Both the position numbers and the translations under genes were made by a program. Below, piece by piece: positions 18,369-26,476 of a stretch of 64,000 bases of DNA (positions are counted from its first letter, which is position 1; every line of letters starts with the position of its first letter). The stretch is taken from the NCBI GenBank assembly GCA_022822005.1, contig JAJECO010000062.1, positions 124,001 to 188,000 of the forward strand. Reading direction: 5' to 3'. Origin of the DNA: Candidatus Poribacteria bacterium (GTDB lineage: Bacteria; Poribacteria; WGA-4E; PCPOR2b). The notes beneath the pieces are model-generated. The model saw only the letters and a list, made by a program, of their open reading frames with translations. It ran no database searches and had not been told where the DNA came from.

Positions 18369-19214
18369 ATGGACAAAGGTTGGCTAAAATACTGCGCTAC
18401 GGATGAACAACTTCAGACGTTTAACGACGAGGGCTATTTGATCGTCAACGATGCTATATCTTCGGAGATGGTTGAGAAAATGACCATTGCTATTGACCGA
18501 ATTGATGGAGAGGAACGAACAAAGCAGGGGCTCGGTCCGAACGACTTGATGAAAAAGTTCCGCACCATCGCTGCCGATGATCTGTTCCTTGAATTGCTTG
18601 ACAACCCGAAGGTATTTCCGTTGCTGTGGGATATCCTCGGCTGGAACATCCAGCTTTATATTTCTCACCTAATCGTCTATCCGCCGGAAGCACCGGAGGT
18701 ACCCCGCACCCGAAAGGGAGCTGGCTGGCATCAAGATGGGGGCAGACCTGTACAAGAAATGGAGCGCCCACATCCACGACTCTCGCTTAAAGTGAGTTAT
18801 TGGTTCAGCGATGTGAGGGGACCGGATCGCGGTGCGATGCGAATCGTGCCCGGTAGTCACAAGCTGGACGAACGTCCACCTCAGAGCGACCCGGATGGCG
18901 ATCTGGACGGTGCGATCGAATTGCAGATTAAACCGGGGACAGCCGTGCTGTTCGACCGCCGGTTGTGGCACTCCCGTGGTTGGAATTATTCGGATGTAAC
19001 GCGAAAGGTATTGTTCATCGGTTACAGTTATCGCTGGCTGCGCGGGCTTGACTACAATGTGATGCCTCCTGAACTTCTCGCCAAATGCGATCCGATCCGC
19101 CGGCAGCTACTTGGCGATGGGGTAGATATCAAGGGGTGGTGGCAGCCAACGGACGAAGATGTGCCGTTGAAACAGTGGCTTATGGAGCACCGTGGAGAGG
19201 AGTCTGTGCGTTAG
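18369..19214 (+). CDS. Phytanoyl-CoA dioxygenase (PhyH) family protein 2
   Basis: This 281-residue Fe(II)/2-oxoglutarate oxygenase has an intact triad: His121 and Asp123 in GWHQDGG, distal His201 in RRLWHSRGWN, and Arg212 for 2-oxoglutarate; PGSH is at 161-164. GAAAGGAGC upstream of the ATG at 18369 is a strong ribosome site. The partially conserved RxWHSRG pattern is seen in PhyH proteins that act on small hydrophilic compounds, but no substrate can be named. It is the first gene of a plus-strand run containing an FAH-family hydrolase, an SDR and a cupin protein, though 192 bases and a terminator-like hairpin separate it from the next gene. Confidence 0.9.
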   Translation: MDKGWLKYCATDEQLQTFNDEGYLIVNDAISSEMVEKMTIAIDRIDGEERTKQGLGPNDLMKKFRTIAADDLFLELLDNPKVFPLLWDILGWNIQLYISHLIVYPPEAPEVPRTRKGAGWHQDGGRPVQEMERPHPRLSLKVSYWFSDVRGPDRGAMRIVPGSHKLDERPPQSDPDGDLDGAIELQIKPGTAVLFDRRLWHSRGWNYSDVTRKVLFIGYSYRWLRGLDYNVMPPELLAKCDPIRRQLLGDGVDIKGWWQPTDEDVPLKQWLMEHRGEESVR

Positions 19215-19237
19215 GAGCGACAGATCGAAGGTTCAAA

Positions 19238-19270
19238 AAGGGGAAGCAGATGTTGGCTTCTCCTTTCTTA
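19238..19270 (+). terminator. Probable rho-independent terminator after PhyH 2
   Basis: AAGGGGAAGC pairs with GCTTCTCCTT (one mismatch in ten) around an 8-base loop, followed by TCTTATT. It lies 24 bases after the PhyH stop codon. The T tract is weak, so the call is moderate. Confidence 0.5.
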
Positions 19271-19406
19271 TTGGCAACCCCCTGCCGATGTGCTATTCTA
19301 TTCCATTGAGAAATATGTGCGGCATCTGGACGAGAAAACGTTGTCGCAGCAGGTACAATGGCAAATAGAATTTGAAATGACAAAAAAGAAAACTGAGGGC
19401 TATTAA

Positions 19407-20429
19407 ATGAAACTGGTTACTTTTGAAATCACAACACTACTTGGAAAACAGCAGCGACTCGGCGCGATGATCGACGGCGGTCAAATCGTCGATCTTAACG
19501 CTGCCTACGCCCTTCATCTTTCAGAGACACAGGGGCAATCTGCCGCCTATCAGAGCGCGGACGCCATCCTGCCATCTGACATGATCCAATACTTTGAACG
19601 GGGAGAGCGAGCGAGAAAGGCGGCACAGGCGAGCCTTGACCACCTTGACGGAAACCCTACCGGTGCCCGAAGTGAACAGATCGTTTACCCGACGGATCAG
19701 GTTACGCTGCTCGCACCGTTTCCACGTCCCGCCAGCTTACGGGATTTTGGCGTGTTTAAGACGCACATGGACGCCGCTGCGCTGATCACCGGTAAGGAGA
19801 TTTCGCCCGAATGGTTTAAGCTGCCGAACTACTATCGCGGCAGCACGAGTCCTGCTTCCATTGCCGGGCACGACGCACCGGTGACTTGGCCCAACTATAC
19901 TGAGAAACTCGATTTTGAACTGGAGTGGGGCGTTTATATCGGTAAGGAAGGGAAGAATATCTCGGTCGAGGACGCGCCGAACTATATCGGTGGTTACACA
20001 ATCTATAACGACATCAGCGCACGCGACATCCAGTTTCGCCACATGACGTTGGCGCTCGGTCCCGCCAAGGGGAAAGATTTCGACAATAGCAATATCATGG
20101 GGCCCTGCCTTGTAACACCCGATGACATCAACGACCCGTACAACCTGCGGATGATTGCACGGGTTAACGGCGAAGTTTGGGCGGACGGAAACACATCGGA
20201 TATGTACTACACCTTCGCGGAGATGATTTCGTTCGTCTCGCAGTCTGAAACGCTTTGTGTGGGCGATTTTCTTGGATCGGGCACGGTTGGCAAAGGCTGT
20301 GGTTGGGAACTGGACCGGTGGATACAGCCCGGCGATGTCATTGAGTTAGAGGTTGAAGGGATCGGGCTGCTGCGCAATCAGATCGAGGAGAAAGCGGAGA
20401 ATCCAGCAGCGTGGCAGGAGAAACAGTAA
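19407..20429 (+). CDS. Fumarylacetoacetate hydrolase (FAH) family protein
   Basis: This 340-residue protein carries the FAH fold markers: LDFELEWGVYIGKEG (metal-binding acidic residues), GGYTIYNDISARDIQ, and the C-terminal SGTVGKGCGWELDRW with GDVIELEVEGIG. Family members hydrolyse or decarboxylate beta-diketo acids, as in fumarylacetoacetate, 2,4-diketo-3-deoxy sugar acids and homoprotocatechuate breakdown. Directly downstream is an SDR dehydrogenase. Together with the rhamnonate-dehydratase-like gene nearby this matches the diketo-hydrolase route, in which the FAH enzyme splits a 2,4-diketo acid to pyruvate plus a hydroxy acid. That assignment is an inference from context. Confidence 0.85.
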   Translation: MKLVTFEITTLLGKQQRLGAMIDGGQIVDLNAAYALHLSETQGQSAAYQSADAILPSDMIQYFERGERARKAAQASLDHLDGNPTGARSEQIVYPTDQVTLLAPFPRPASLRDFGVFKTHMDAAALITGKEISPEWFKLPNYYRGSTSPASIAGHDAPVTWPNYTEKLDFELEWGVYIGKEGKNISVEDAPNYIGGYTIYNDISARDIQFRHMTLALGPAKGKDFDNSNIMGPCLVTPDDINDPYNLRMIARVNGEVWADGNTSDMYYTFAEMISFVSQSETLCVGDFLGSGTVGKGCGWELDRWIQPGDVIELEVEGIGLLRNQIEEKAENPAAWQEKQ

Positions 20430-20467
20430 CGGTCAAAGACTCTCGGAACGGAGGACAATGACGCACT

Positions 20468-21217
20468 ATGAGACTCGAAGGTAAAGTGACAATCATCACC
20501 GGTGCTGCCTCTGGAATTGGGCAGGCAACAGCACTCCTATTTGCCAAAGAAGGGGCAAAGGTTGTTGTGGCGGATCTGGACAAAGCCGGAGGGAACGAGG
20601 TCGTTGAACAGATAAAGTCTGACGGCGGCGAAGCGATGTTCGTCCGCACTGATGTAACGGTGGCCGCAGATGCACAGGCGATGGTGCAATCAGCAATCGA
20701 CGCTTACGGCAGGTTGGATGTGCTTTTCAACAATGCTGGCATCGCGATGCGCCTACCGGTTGTCGAGCTGCCGGAGGAGGACTGGGATCGCTGCGTTGAT
20801 ATCAACCTGAAAGGGGTTTTTCTCGGCTCAAAGTACGCCATTCCCGAGATGATCAAGAACGGCGGCGGTTCGATTATCAACATGGCGTCGATTTATGGTC
20901 TCGTCGGTGCACAGACCCGCGCGGCTTACGTGGCGACCAAAGGTGGGGTGGCAAATCTGACGCGTGGTATGGCGCTTGATTATGCGACCGATAACGTCCG
21001 TGTTAACTGCCTCTGTCCCGGTTTCACCGAGACCCCACTCTTAGCAGGTGTGCTGAAAACGGAAGAGGAATATCGCGCACTCGCCGATCAACACCCAATG
21101 AAACGCCTCGCCACACCACAGGAGATCGCCTACGGTGCGCTGTTCTTGGCGTCGGACGAATCTGTTTTCGTGACGGGAATTGCGCTACCAATAGATGGCG
21201 GATTTACAGCGGGTTAG
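20468..21217 (+). CDS. Short-chain dehydrogenase/reductase (SDR)
   Basis: This is a 249-residue classical SDR. The cofactor motif TGAASGIG is at 11-18, NNAG at 88-91, and the catalytic Ser141, Tyr154 and Lys158 (YVATK) are all present; PGFTETPL and the end PIDGGFTAG are typical. Asp36 after the second strand favours NAD over NADP. It follows the FAH-family gene by 38 bases and is probably co-transcribed with it. In the rhamnonate/fuconate diketo-hydrolase route an SDR oxidises the C4 hydroxyl of the 2-keto-3-deoxy acid, which would fit here but is not proven. Confidence 0.9.
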   Translation: MRLEGKVTIITGAASGIGQATALLFAKEGAKVVVADLDKAGGNEVVEQIKSDGGEAMFVRTDVTVAADAQAMVQSAIDAYGRLDVLFNNAGIAMRLPVVELPEEDWDRCVDINLKGVFLGSKYAIPEMIKNGGGSIINMASIYGLVGAQTRAAYVATKGGVANLTRGMALDYATDNVRVNCLCPGFTETPLLAGVLKTEEEYRALADQHPMKRLATPQEIAYGALFLASDESVFVTGIALPIDGGFTAG

Positions 21218-21302
21218 GCAAAAAGCAACTGCAGCGATTAGTAGAAGCAAAGGGATGAGGGCAACCACAAAGGTTGCCTCTACGGGCAGGGAGATGGAAA
21301 AA

Positions 21303-22550
21303 ATGACCATGCAGGTCCATTCCAACTATGCAAGGCTTGTTGACTTGGCGCGTGAGAGCCACGAAAAAGGGCGCACACCGGCGGAAATTACGCCCGAAGA
21401 CGTTGCCTTAGCGCGATTGTACAGCTACGCCTTTCGCGGTCATACAATTGGTGCCTTTCACGCCACGCGGGTAGCAATCGATGAAATTGAGATGTGCGAC
21501 CCACTCACAGAGGCACACCGCAAGCGGGCGGTAGAACTCCTGATAGACCTTGCGAATCAGACAATGGATGTGGTGGAAGCTGACTTTCGCGCCCTAATCT
21601 CCACATTTTATCGCTACGCGACCAACATCCCAAGGGTCATCGAGTCATTAAGCGAAGGGGTTGAGACGTGCAAGTTAGAATCGATGCGAAAGGTTCGAGA
21701 TCGGTTCACCGAACTGATGGAAGAGATCGCCAACGGCAACGGCATCCATACGACATTGGATACGCATGCCCCGGAGGGTGCAAGTTTCATTGTGCCGAAC
21801 CTCGGTATCACGATCGTGCCGCTCGTTTATGGGGATTATCATTCGTGGAATCTCGCGTATCTCGATGGGCCTCGGTCGGATGTGCCGTTTCATCTCCATC
21901 AAGACGGTGTCGAGATTCATCTGGGCTACGGGCCGCTGCACGGCAATACGGTTCTCGGTGAGTATCATGCGGAGGTAGACGAAGGCTACGCCATGCCGAT
22001 TCCCCCGAAGGTACGACACGGGTATGTTAATGATAGTACCATGCAGCATCATGTCCCGTTTATCTTTGGATCGCTGACCCGCGGCGGATGGGGCGTATTT
22101 CTGGATGTGGAGGCACAGCCGATCGAGTTAGAGAAACTTGAGAGGACACCCGTCTACAGCCGTCAAATGAATCAGACGATTTATCTGGAACGTGAAATCG
22201 ATAAGGCTGCGGAGAGGTTTTCCCCTGTGCGTTACCCAATCATCCCGGCTTCAGCCACTGACGGAGATGGGATCGGTGGGCTAGAGTTGTCTGTGGCACG
22301 GGTCAATGAATACGGTTTGAACCTGCGGACTGACCGCTTTTGTATTGTCTCTGTTGTCCGTGGACGGGGGATTGTGCGGATGGCTGGGGTTGAGAAAAAA
22401 GTCGGTCCTCATGAACATTTCTGCGTACCAGCAGGGATCCCCGCATTTCTGCAACAAGAGGGGAACGAGCCGATGGTGACTCTGGATGCGGTGATTAAGG
22501 AAACACGAAGTCCAAGATCCAACCCAAAATGGCAGCGGAATCGCTCTTAA
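21303..22550 (+). CDS. Double-cupin protein of unknown function
   Basis: This protein of about 415 residues is not a family I can name. The N-terminal 120 residues are helical. Then comes a cupin-like metal site, FHLHQDGVEIHLGYG with a later GEYHAEV, giving a His-x-His...Glu...His pattern. A second cupin lies at the C-terminus (VRGRGIVRMAG, KKVGPHEHFCVPAGIPAF). The ATG at 21303 has GGGAG eight bases upstream; the frame opens earlier at 21195 inside the SDR gene, through repeat-like DNA (GGGCAACCACAAAGGTTGCC), and that start is unlikely. Two-cupin proteins are often sugar isomerases or dioxygenases. Being last in the FAH-SDR run, a role in sugar-acid metabolism is likely. Confidence 0.7.
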   Translation: MTMQVHSNYARLVDLARESHEKGRTPAEITPEDVALARLYSYAFRGHTIGAFHATRVAIDEIEMCDPLTEAHRKRAVELLIDLANQTMDVVEADFRALISTFYRYATNIPRVIESLSEGVETCKLESMRKVRDRFTELMEEIANGNGIHTTLDTHAPEGASFIVPNLGITIVPLVYGDYHSWNLAYLDGPRSDVPFHLHQDGVEIHLGYGPLHGNTVLGEYHAEVDEGYAMPIPPKVRHGYVNDSTMQHHVPFIFGSLTRGGWGVFLDVEAQPIELEKLERTPVYSRQMNQTIYLEREIDKAAERFSPVRYPIIPASATDGDGIGGLELSVARVNEYGLNLRTDRFCIVSVVRGRGIVRMAGVEKKVGPHEHFCVPAGIPAFLQQEGNEPMVTLDAVIKETRSPRSNPKWQRNRS

Positions 22551-22572
22551 TCTCTTCGGGTACAGAATGAGC

Positions 22573-23322
22573 TCAAGGCTTCTCCATCGTGAAGCGGAAG
22601 TGACTTCTGAGGAAATAGGACAGCAGCTTATTGCCTAACAGGACTCTCCCCGGAGAGCGGAGTGTGTTGAAAGCGGTCCATCTGATACTCGGATTAGTGA
22701 ATCCAACTTGGCTTAGCAGATCCGTCCAGACTTCTGGCGCCTGATGTTTATGCCACTCTATCGTGGGAGCGAAGGGATTCCTAACTCTGAGTAAGGCGAA
22801 GACATTATATCTGGAGCAATCGCAAACGATTAGCTTTGTCCCGCCATTTGCGAGTGAACTGAGTTTTGAGAATATATTCAGATAAATCGCCCTGGACGCT
22901 TTATTGTTGGGCAGGTTGATGCACGCAATTTCATCTAAGTGGTTTATTGAGTTGTGGAGTAAGATAACGTCGAATTGCTTCCCTCCGGGATCAAAGGCTT
23001 GAAATGTAACGGGTTCAAACTTCACCTGATCCTGCCTGAGAATCTCACCTAACTTCCCAAACTTTTCTCTCGTCCCAGAGCGACTGCCCTCCGTTTCCGG
23101 TTCGAGACATACAACCTCCTTAGCCCCCATACACGCCACATAGAAGCTGTGTAAGCCGCTCCCTCCGCCGATATCCAACACTCGTCTGTTCTCAAGAGCG
23201 ATGTCCTTGAACAAAGTTTTCAGGTGGAATTGAAGATTACCTCTATTTGGATATAATCCTTCTTTGATGACAGCAGTGAAGTAATTTTCAAGGGTTGGCT
23301 CGGTTGGTATTTCAATTTTCAT
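22573..23322 (-). CDS. Class I SAM-dependent methyltransferase
   Basis: This 249-residue protein has the cofactor motif VLDIGGGSGLHSFYVA, followed by an acidic end of strand 2 (VVCLEPE) and FDVILLHNSINHL at the motif IV position. The C-terminal part is hydrophobic and aromatic. The acceptor is unknown. Its ATG overlaps the stop of the AhpD-like selenoprotein gene in TAATG, so the two are translationally coupled and the methyltransferase is likely made only when the selenoprotein frame is read to its true end. It converges on the cupin gene, 22 bases away. Confidence 0.82.
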   Translation of the reverse strand: MKIEIPTEPTLENYFTAVIKEGLYPNRGNLQFHLKTLFKDIALENRRVLDIGGGSGLHSFYVACMGAKEVVCLEPETEGSRSGTREKFGKLGEILRQDQVKFEPVTFQAFDPGGKQFDVILLHNSINHLDEIACINLPNNKASRAIYLNIFSKLSSLANGGTKLIVCDCSRYNVFALLRVRNPFAPTIEWHKHQAPEVWTDLLSQVGFTNPSIRWTAFNTLRSPGRVLLGNKLLSYFLRSHFRFTMEKP

Positions 23323-23900
23323 TAGTCTCCAACCGCAGGTTGTGATGGCAGATCTGTCGCGTCAAGAAAGTCCTCCAACTCAACCCCAAGTGCATCGGCA
23401 ATCCGGTTGATGGAATTGAAGAACCCGACAATCTCAACAACATCGAAGATTGCTTCGTCATCCAAGCCGTGTGATCTGAGCAAATCCAAATCTGATGGTT
23501 GAACCGTGTACGTGGCAAGGGTGACTTTCTCTGCAAATTCCAAGATTGCTCTCGTAGCTGCGTCCAAATCCGCGGATCGGAAATCGGTTTTGATTTGACG
23601 CACCAATTGATCCTCACTGACCTGTTCCCGCAGGTCTTCGCCGTGCGCTTGCACTCAGTATCGGCAGCCATTAATTTGCGAAACCACTGTCGCTATCATC
23701 TCCCGTTGCGCTCGACTCAATTTGGAGGGACCAAGCATGATAATCTCATACTGATTGACGAACGCTTTGAGGCTTTCCGGCTTGATACTGAACAACTTGA
23801 CGATATTGTAAACTCGGCCGGCACGCTCAATTCCTGCATCATATTCTTCCTTGACGATGCCTGTTGCCTCTGACTCGGGGACTGTTCGGATCCATGCCAT
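23322..23900 (-). CDS. AhpD-like peroxidase-related selenoprotein (CxxU), read through in-frame TGA
   Basis: Read as one frame from ATG 23900 to TAA 23322, this encodes 192 residues with a single internal TGA at 23657-23655. The two flanking pieces join perfectly as an AhpD/carboxymuconolactone-decarboxylase protein of the peroxidase-related type (WIRTVPESEATG..., SRAQREMIATVVSQINGCRY, then U, VQAHGED...). The TGA falls at residue 82, exactly where the second cysteine of the redox motif CxxC sits, giving Cys79-Arg-Tyr-Sec82, with the conserved His86 after it. AhpD-like CxxU selenoproteins are known from marine metagenomes. A perfect hairpin follows 18 bases downstream. The likely role is peroxide or hydroperoxide reduction. 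The alternative is a pseudogene with a nonsense mutation, but the position and hairpin argue against it. Confidence 0.88.
23619..23636 (-). promoter_or_regulatory. Bacterial SECIS-like hairpin of the AhpD selenoprotein
   Basis: On the mRNA, GACCTG and CAGGTC form a perfect 6-bp stem with loop CGGGAA. The apical loop begins 24 bases after the UGA, and the second loop base is G. Known bacterial SECIS elements have a loop 16-37 bases after the UGA, with a G in the first two loop positions. A smaller hairpin GUGC-AAGC-GCAC directly follows the UGA. Confidence 0.75.
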
Positions 23901-24048
23901 TTTCTGTTACCTTGAGGTTGAAGTTGACATCTAAAAAGTTATAGTGCTATAATGGCACACCTTCGGATATCTATTAAGGCAAAACCGGAGAGCACACAGG
24001 GTCATTCATTTAGTCCCTATGGAATTTGAAACGTCAGAATCAATCTTC

Positions 24049-24092
24049 CGGTTGCGGCTTTTCAAACAAAATGGTTAAAAAGCCGAAAACTA
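24049..24092. repeat. 44-base dispersed repeat, copy B
   Basis: It is nearly identical to 8769-8812 (two differences). It runs straight into the R2 MITE-like element. With that element it fills much of the 413-base gap 23901-24313, which has no convincing gene. Confidence 0.75.
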
Positions 24093-24287
24093 TAGTGGAT
24101 CTTAGAATTAATGAGATACGCCAAACCGGTGCGGTTGGAAACCGCACCTACCGTTCTCCCGTTTGGTAGGCACTGTTTCTCCCGACAGGTCGGGATCCCG
24201 ATTTTCGGGACGCGCCTATGCGGTGCGGTTAGGAAACCGCATCTACCGGGGAGCGAAGGTGTCTATCTGTTTTTAGAATTCACTATA
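24091..24287. repeat. R2 MITE-like element
   Basis: The left end begins TATAGTGGATCTTAGAATTA and the right end is the degenerate complement (TTTTTAGAATTCACTATA). The interior has strong hairpins, including GGTGCGGTT-GGA-AACCGCACC (9-bp stem) and a second imperfect copy near 24218. A sister copy is at 43300-43471, and a hybrid is at 30976-31108. Confidence 0.75.
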
Positions 24288-24313
24288 AATAGCCCTAGGA
24301 GGACACCGCCCTC

Positions 24314-25012
24314 ATGCGAACACCGGAACTCATTGAGCCCGATATAGTTGCCATCTCCGAAGGAGATTTCCTTATGGGAAGCGACAACGGCGCAGCGAAT
24401 GAGCGACCTGTCCACCGTGTATGGGTGGACGCTTTCGGCATTGCTCGATACCCGGTGACCAACCGAGAGTATAAGTGCTTTATGGAGATGACAGGTCATC
24501 CACCACCACGGTTTTGGGGAGAGTCTAAGTTCCAGCATCCGGACCAACCGATTGTTGGACCCAGTTGGCACGACGCTGTCGCTTACTGCGAATGGTTAAA
24601 GGAGTTGACGAGTAAAGCGTATCGTCTCCCGACAGAAGCGGAGCGTGAAAGAGCAGCACGGGGCGGATTGGAGGGAAGAGAGTATCCATGGGGCGATAAG
24701 CTGCACGAGGACCATGCGGGAGGACGGAATGCCCCACATTTTCCAGTCGGGACTGACGGGCCCAACGGTTATGGGCTTTACAACATGTCAGAGGGTGTCC
24801 ATGAGTGGTGTACCGACAATTATGACCCAGCCTACTATAAAATCTCACCGGATCGTAATCCGACTGGACCAAGGCATAGCGATCGCCGCGTGGCACGTGG
24901 CGGTTCGTGGCGTCACCGCGTCCGCTTTGCGCGTTGTGCAGCGCGGAGTAGTCTCAGTCCGGAGAAACAGTTCAGTGACTTCGGATTCCGATGTGCGATC
25001 ACGATTAATTAA
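24314..25012 (+). CDS. Formylglycine-generating-enzyme (FGE-sulfatase) domain protein
   Basis: This 232-residue protein spans a compact FGE/SUMF1 domain: FLMGSDNGAANERPVHRVWV at the start, RYPVTNREYKCFMEMTGH, YRLPTEAERERAARGG, YGLYNMSEGVHEWC, and the end RVARGGSW...RFARCAARSS...FGFRC. True FGEs oxidise a cysteine of sulfatases using two copper-binding cysteines in the last block; here only RCAARS keeps a cysteine and the partner position is not Cys. It may therefore be one of the many FGE-fold proteins with another role, such as EgtB-like or structural ones. ATG 24314 follows AGGAGGACACC closely. Confidence 0.82.
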   Translation: MRTPELIEPDIVAISEGDFLMGSDNGAANERPVHRVWVDAFGIARYPVTNREYKCFMEMTGHPPPRFWGESKFQHPDQPIVGPSWHDAVAYCEWLKELTSKAYRLPTEAERERAARGGLEGREYPWGDKLHEDHAGGRNAPHFPVGTDGPNGYGLYNMSEGVHEWCTDNYDPAYYKISPDRNPTGPRHSDRRVARGGSWRHRVRFARCAARSSLSPEKQFSDFGFRCAITIN

Positions 25013-25060
25013 AAGCGAGTTGATTAAACCCCAAGTCCATAATACATCACACCTCACGCC

Positions 25061-25987
25061 ATGAAACCTCCCCTGATTTGCATTGTTGGCCCTACCGCTG
25101 TCGGTAAGACTGAAATAGCGATTCAGCTTGCGCAGCAGCTTGACGCCGAAATAGTGTCGTTGGATTCGCGGCAGATCTATCGGAAGATGGACATCGGCAC
25201 GGCAAAGCCAACACCAGACCAACGGCGAGCGATCCCCCATCACCTCATTGATTGTGTGGACGTGGATCAACCCTTCTCCGTCGCAGAATATCAACGACTT
25301 GCGGATGTCACGATTGCGGAGATCGGAGAACGTGGTAAACAGCCAATGGCTGTTGGTGGGGCAGGGCTATATTTTCGTGGCATTATCAATGGGCTTTTCG
25401 ACGGGCCCGGTGCAGACGCGGAGATACGGGCGAAACTCCAACGGGAGGCGGACGAACATGGTAACGTCGCCCTCCATGAGCGGCTGCGTCAATGCGACCC
25501 GGAGGCAGCTGATCGGGTCCACCCAAATAACCTCGTCCGGGTCATCCGTGCTTTAGAGGTTTATGAGCTGACGGGGAAACCGATTTCTGCGCTCCAACAG
25601 CAGTGGAGGATGGAGGAATCGCGTTACCCATTTCGGGCATTCGGACTTGACATGCCGCGTGAGGTGCTCTATCGGCGAATCGAAGATCGCGTAGATTTGA
25701 TGGTAACGGCAGGGTTAATCGAAGAGGTCAAAGGGCTATTGGATCGAGGTTATCCCCGTAACTGTGTCGCAATGCAGAGTTTTGGATACAAGGAACTCAT
25801 CGACTATCTCGACGGGGTGCGAACGCTCGATGAGGCGATCGCGCTGTTAAAACAGAACACCCGCCGGTTCGCCAAACGGCAGTTGACATGGTTTCGGAAG
25901 GATCCTCGGATTGAATGGATAGACATCTCCCAGTTTGCATCGATGGAAGGAATTGTGGATAACCTTCTGGCAAAGAACTCCGTCTAA
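25061..25987 (+). CDS. miaA: tRNA dimethylallyltransferase
   Basis: This 308-residue protein has the P-loop GPTAVGKTEIA, the substrate motif SLDSRQIYRKMDIGTAKP, the LIDCVDVDQPFSVAEY stretch, GGAGLYF, and the end KRQLTWFRKD. These identify MiaA, which puts an isopentenyl group on A37 of tRNAs that read U-starting codons. The length is normal. Interestingly, the same enzyme class modifies tRNA-Sec in some bacteria, and this window encodes two selenoproteins, but proximity to either is loose. The upstream FGE-domain gene ends 48 bases away and could be co-transcribed. Confidence 0.95.
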   Translation: MKPPLICIVGPTAVGKTEIAIQLAQQLDAEIVSLDSRQIYRKMDIGTAKPTPDQRRAIPHHLIDCVDVDQPFSVAEYQRLADVTIAEIGERGKQPMAVGGAGLYFRGIINGLFDGPGADAEIRAKLQREADEHGNVALHERLRQCDPEAADRVHPNNLVRVIRALEVYELTGKPISALQQQWRMEESRYPFRAFGLDMPREVLYRRIEDRVDLMVTAGLIEEVKGLLDRGYPRNCVAMQSFGYKELIDYLDGVRTLDEAIALLKQNTRRFAKRQLTWFRKDPRIEWIDISQFASMEGIVDNLLAKNSV

Positions 25988-26032
25988 CTGCAAGTGACAG
26001 TGCTGCTTTTTATAATATAGGAGGTGAGTTTT

Positions 26033-26440
26033 TTGACCCCATTCTGGGTAACTATAATCGCTTCACTATTGTCTGGACTGATTGGAGTTATTGTATCATC
26101 ATATTTCTACAGAAGATATGAGAACCGTAAGCAAAAACTCGACACTCTCCGTCGCCTTGTGGGGAATCGTTTTGCCATAGCAGAAGGACAGGGAAGTAAT
26201 ACCGAGCTTTCCCGAGAAGATTTTTTTGCTGCGTTGAACGAGGTGATTGTCATGTTTCATGATTCGGTCCCTGTCCTAGACGCTTTAAATAAATACCACG
26301 AAAGCAAAAGTGAGGACTACCTCTTACGTTTATTCAAAGCTATTTGCAAGGATTTAGACGTATCTTACGAATTCAACGACTCATTTTTTACCAAGCCATT
26401 TACACCCGGCTCAATGTTCAGAGGCACTGGATCTGTATAG
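26033..26440 (+). CDS. Small membrane-anchored protein, unknown
   Basis: No family is recognised. The protein of about 135 residues opens with one membrane helix (FWVTIIASLLSGLIGVIVSSYF), then a basic linker and a soluble helical domain ending FTPGSMFRGTGSV. The TTG start at 26033 is preferred because GGAGGTGA lies five bases upstream; the GTG at 26024 is inside that site. It follows miaA by 45 bases. The protein resembles small proteins with an N-terminal anchor seen in defence or stress loci, but no function can be assigned. Confidence 0.6.
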   Translation: MTPFWVTIIASLLSGLIGVIVSSYFYRRYENRKQKLDTLRRLVGNRFAIAEGQGSNTELSREDFFAALNEVIVMFHDSVPVLDALNKYHESKSEDYLLRLFKAICKDLDVSYEFNDSFFTKPFTPGSMFRGTGSV

Positions 26441-26476
26441 AGCGTGCACAGCACGAACAAATGGAGTTCTATCGTC

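Noticed and set aside
23655-23900. Short 81-residue protein ending at TGA, with a separate downstream gene
   Set aside because: The stop falls at the catalytic cysteine and the downstream part continues the same domain, so one selenoprotein gene is the better reading.
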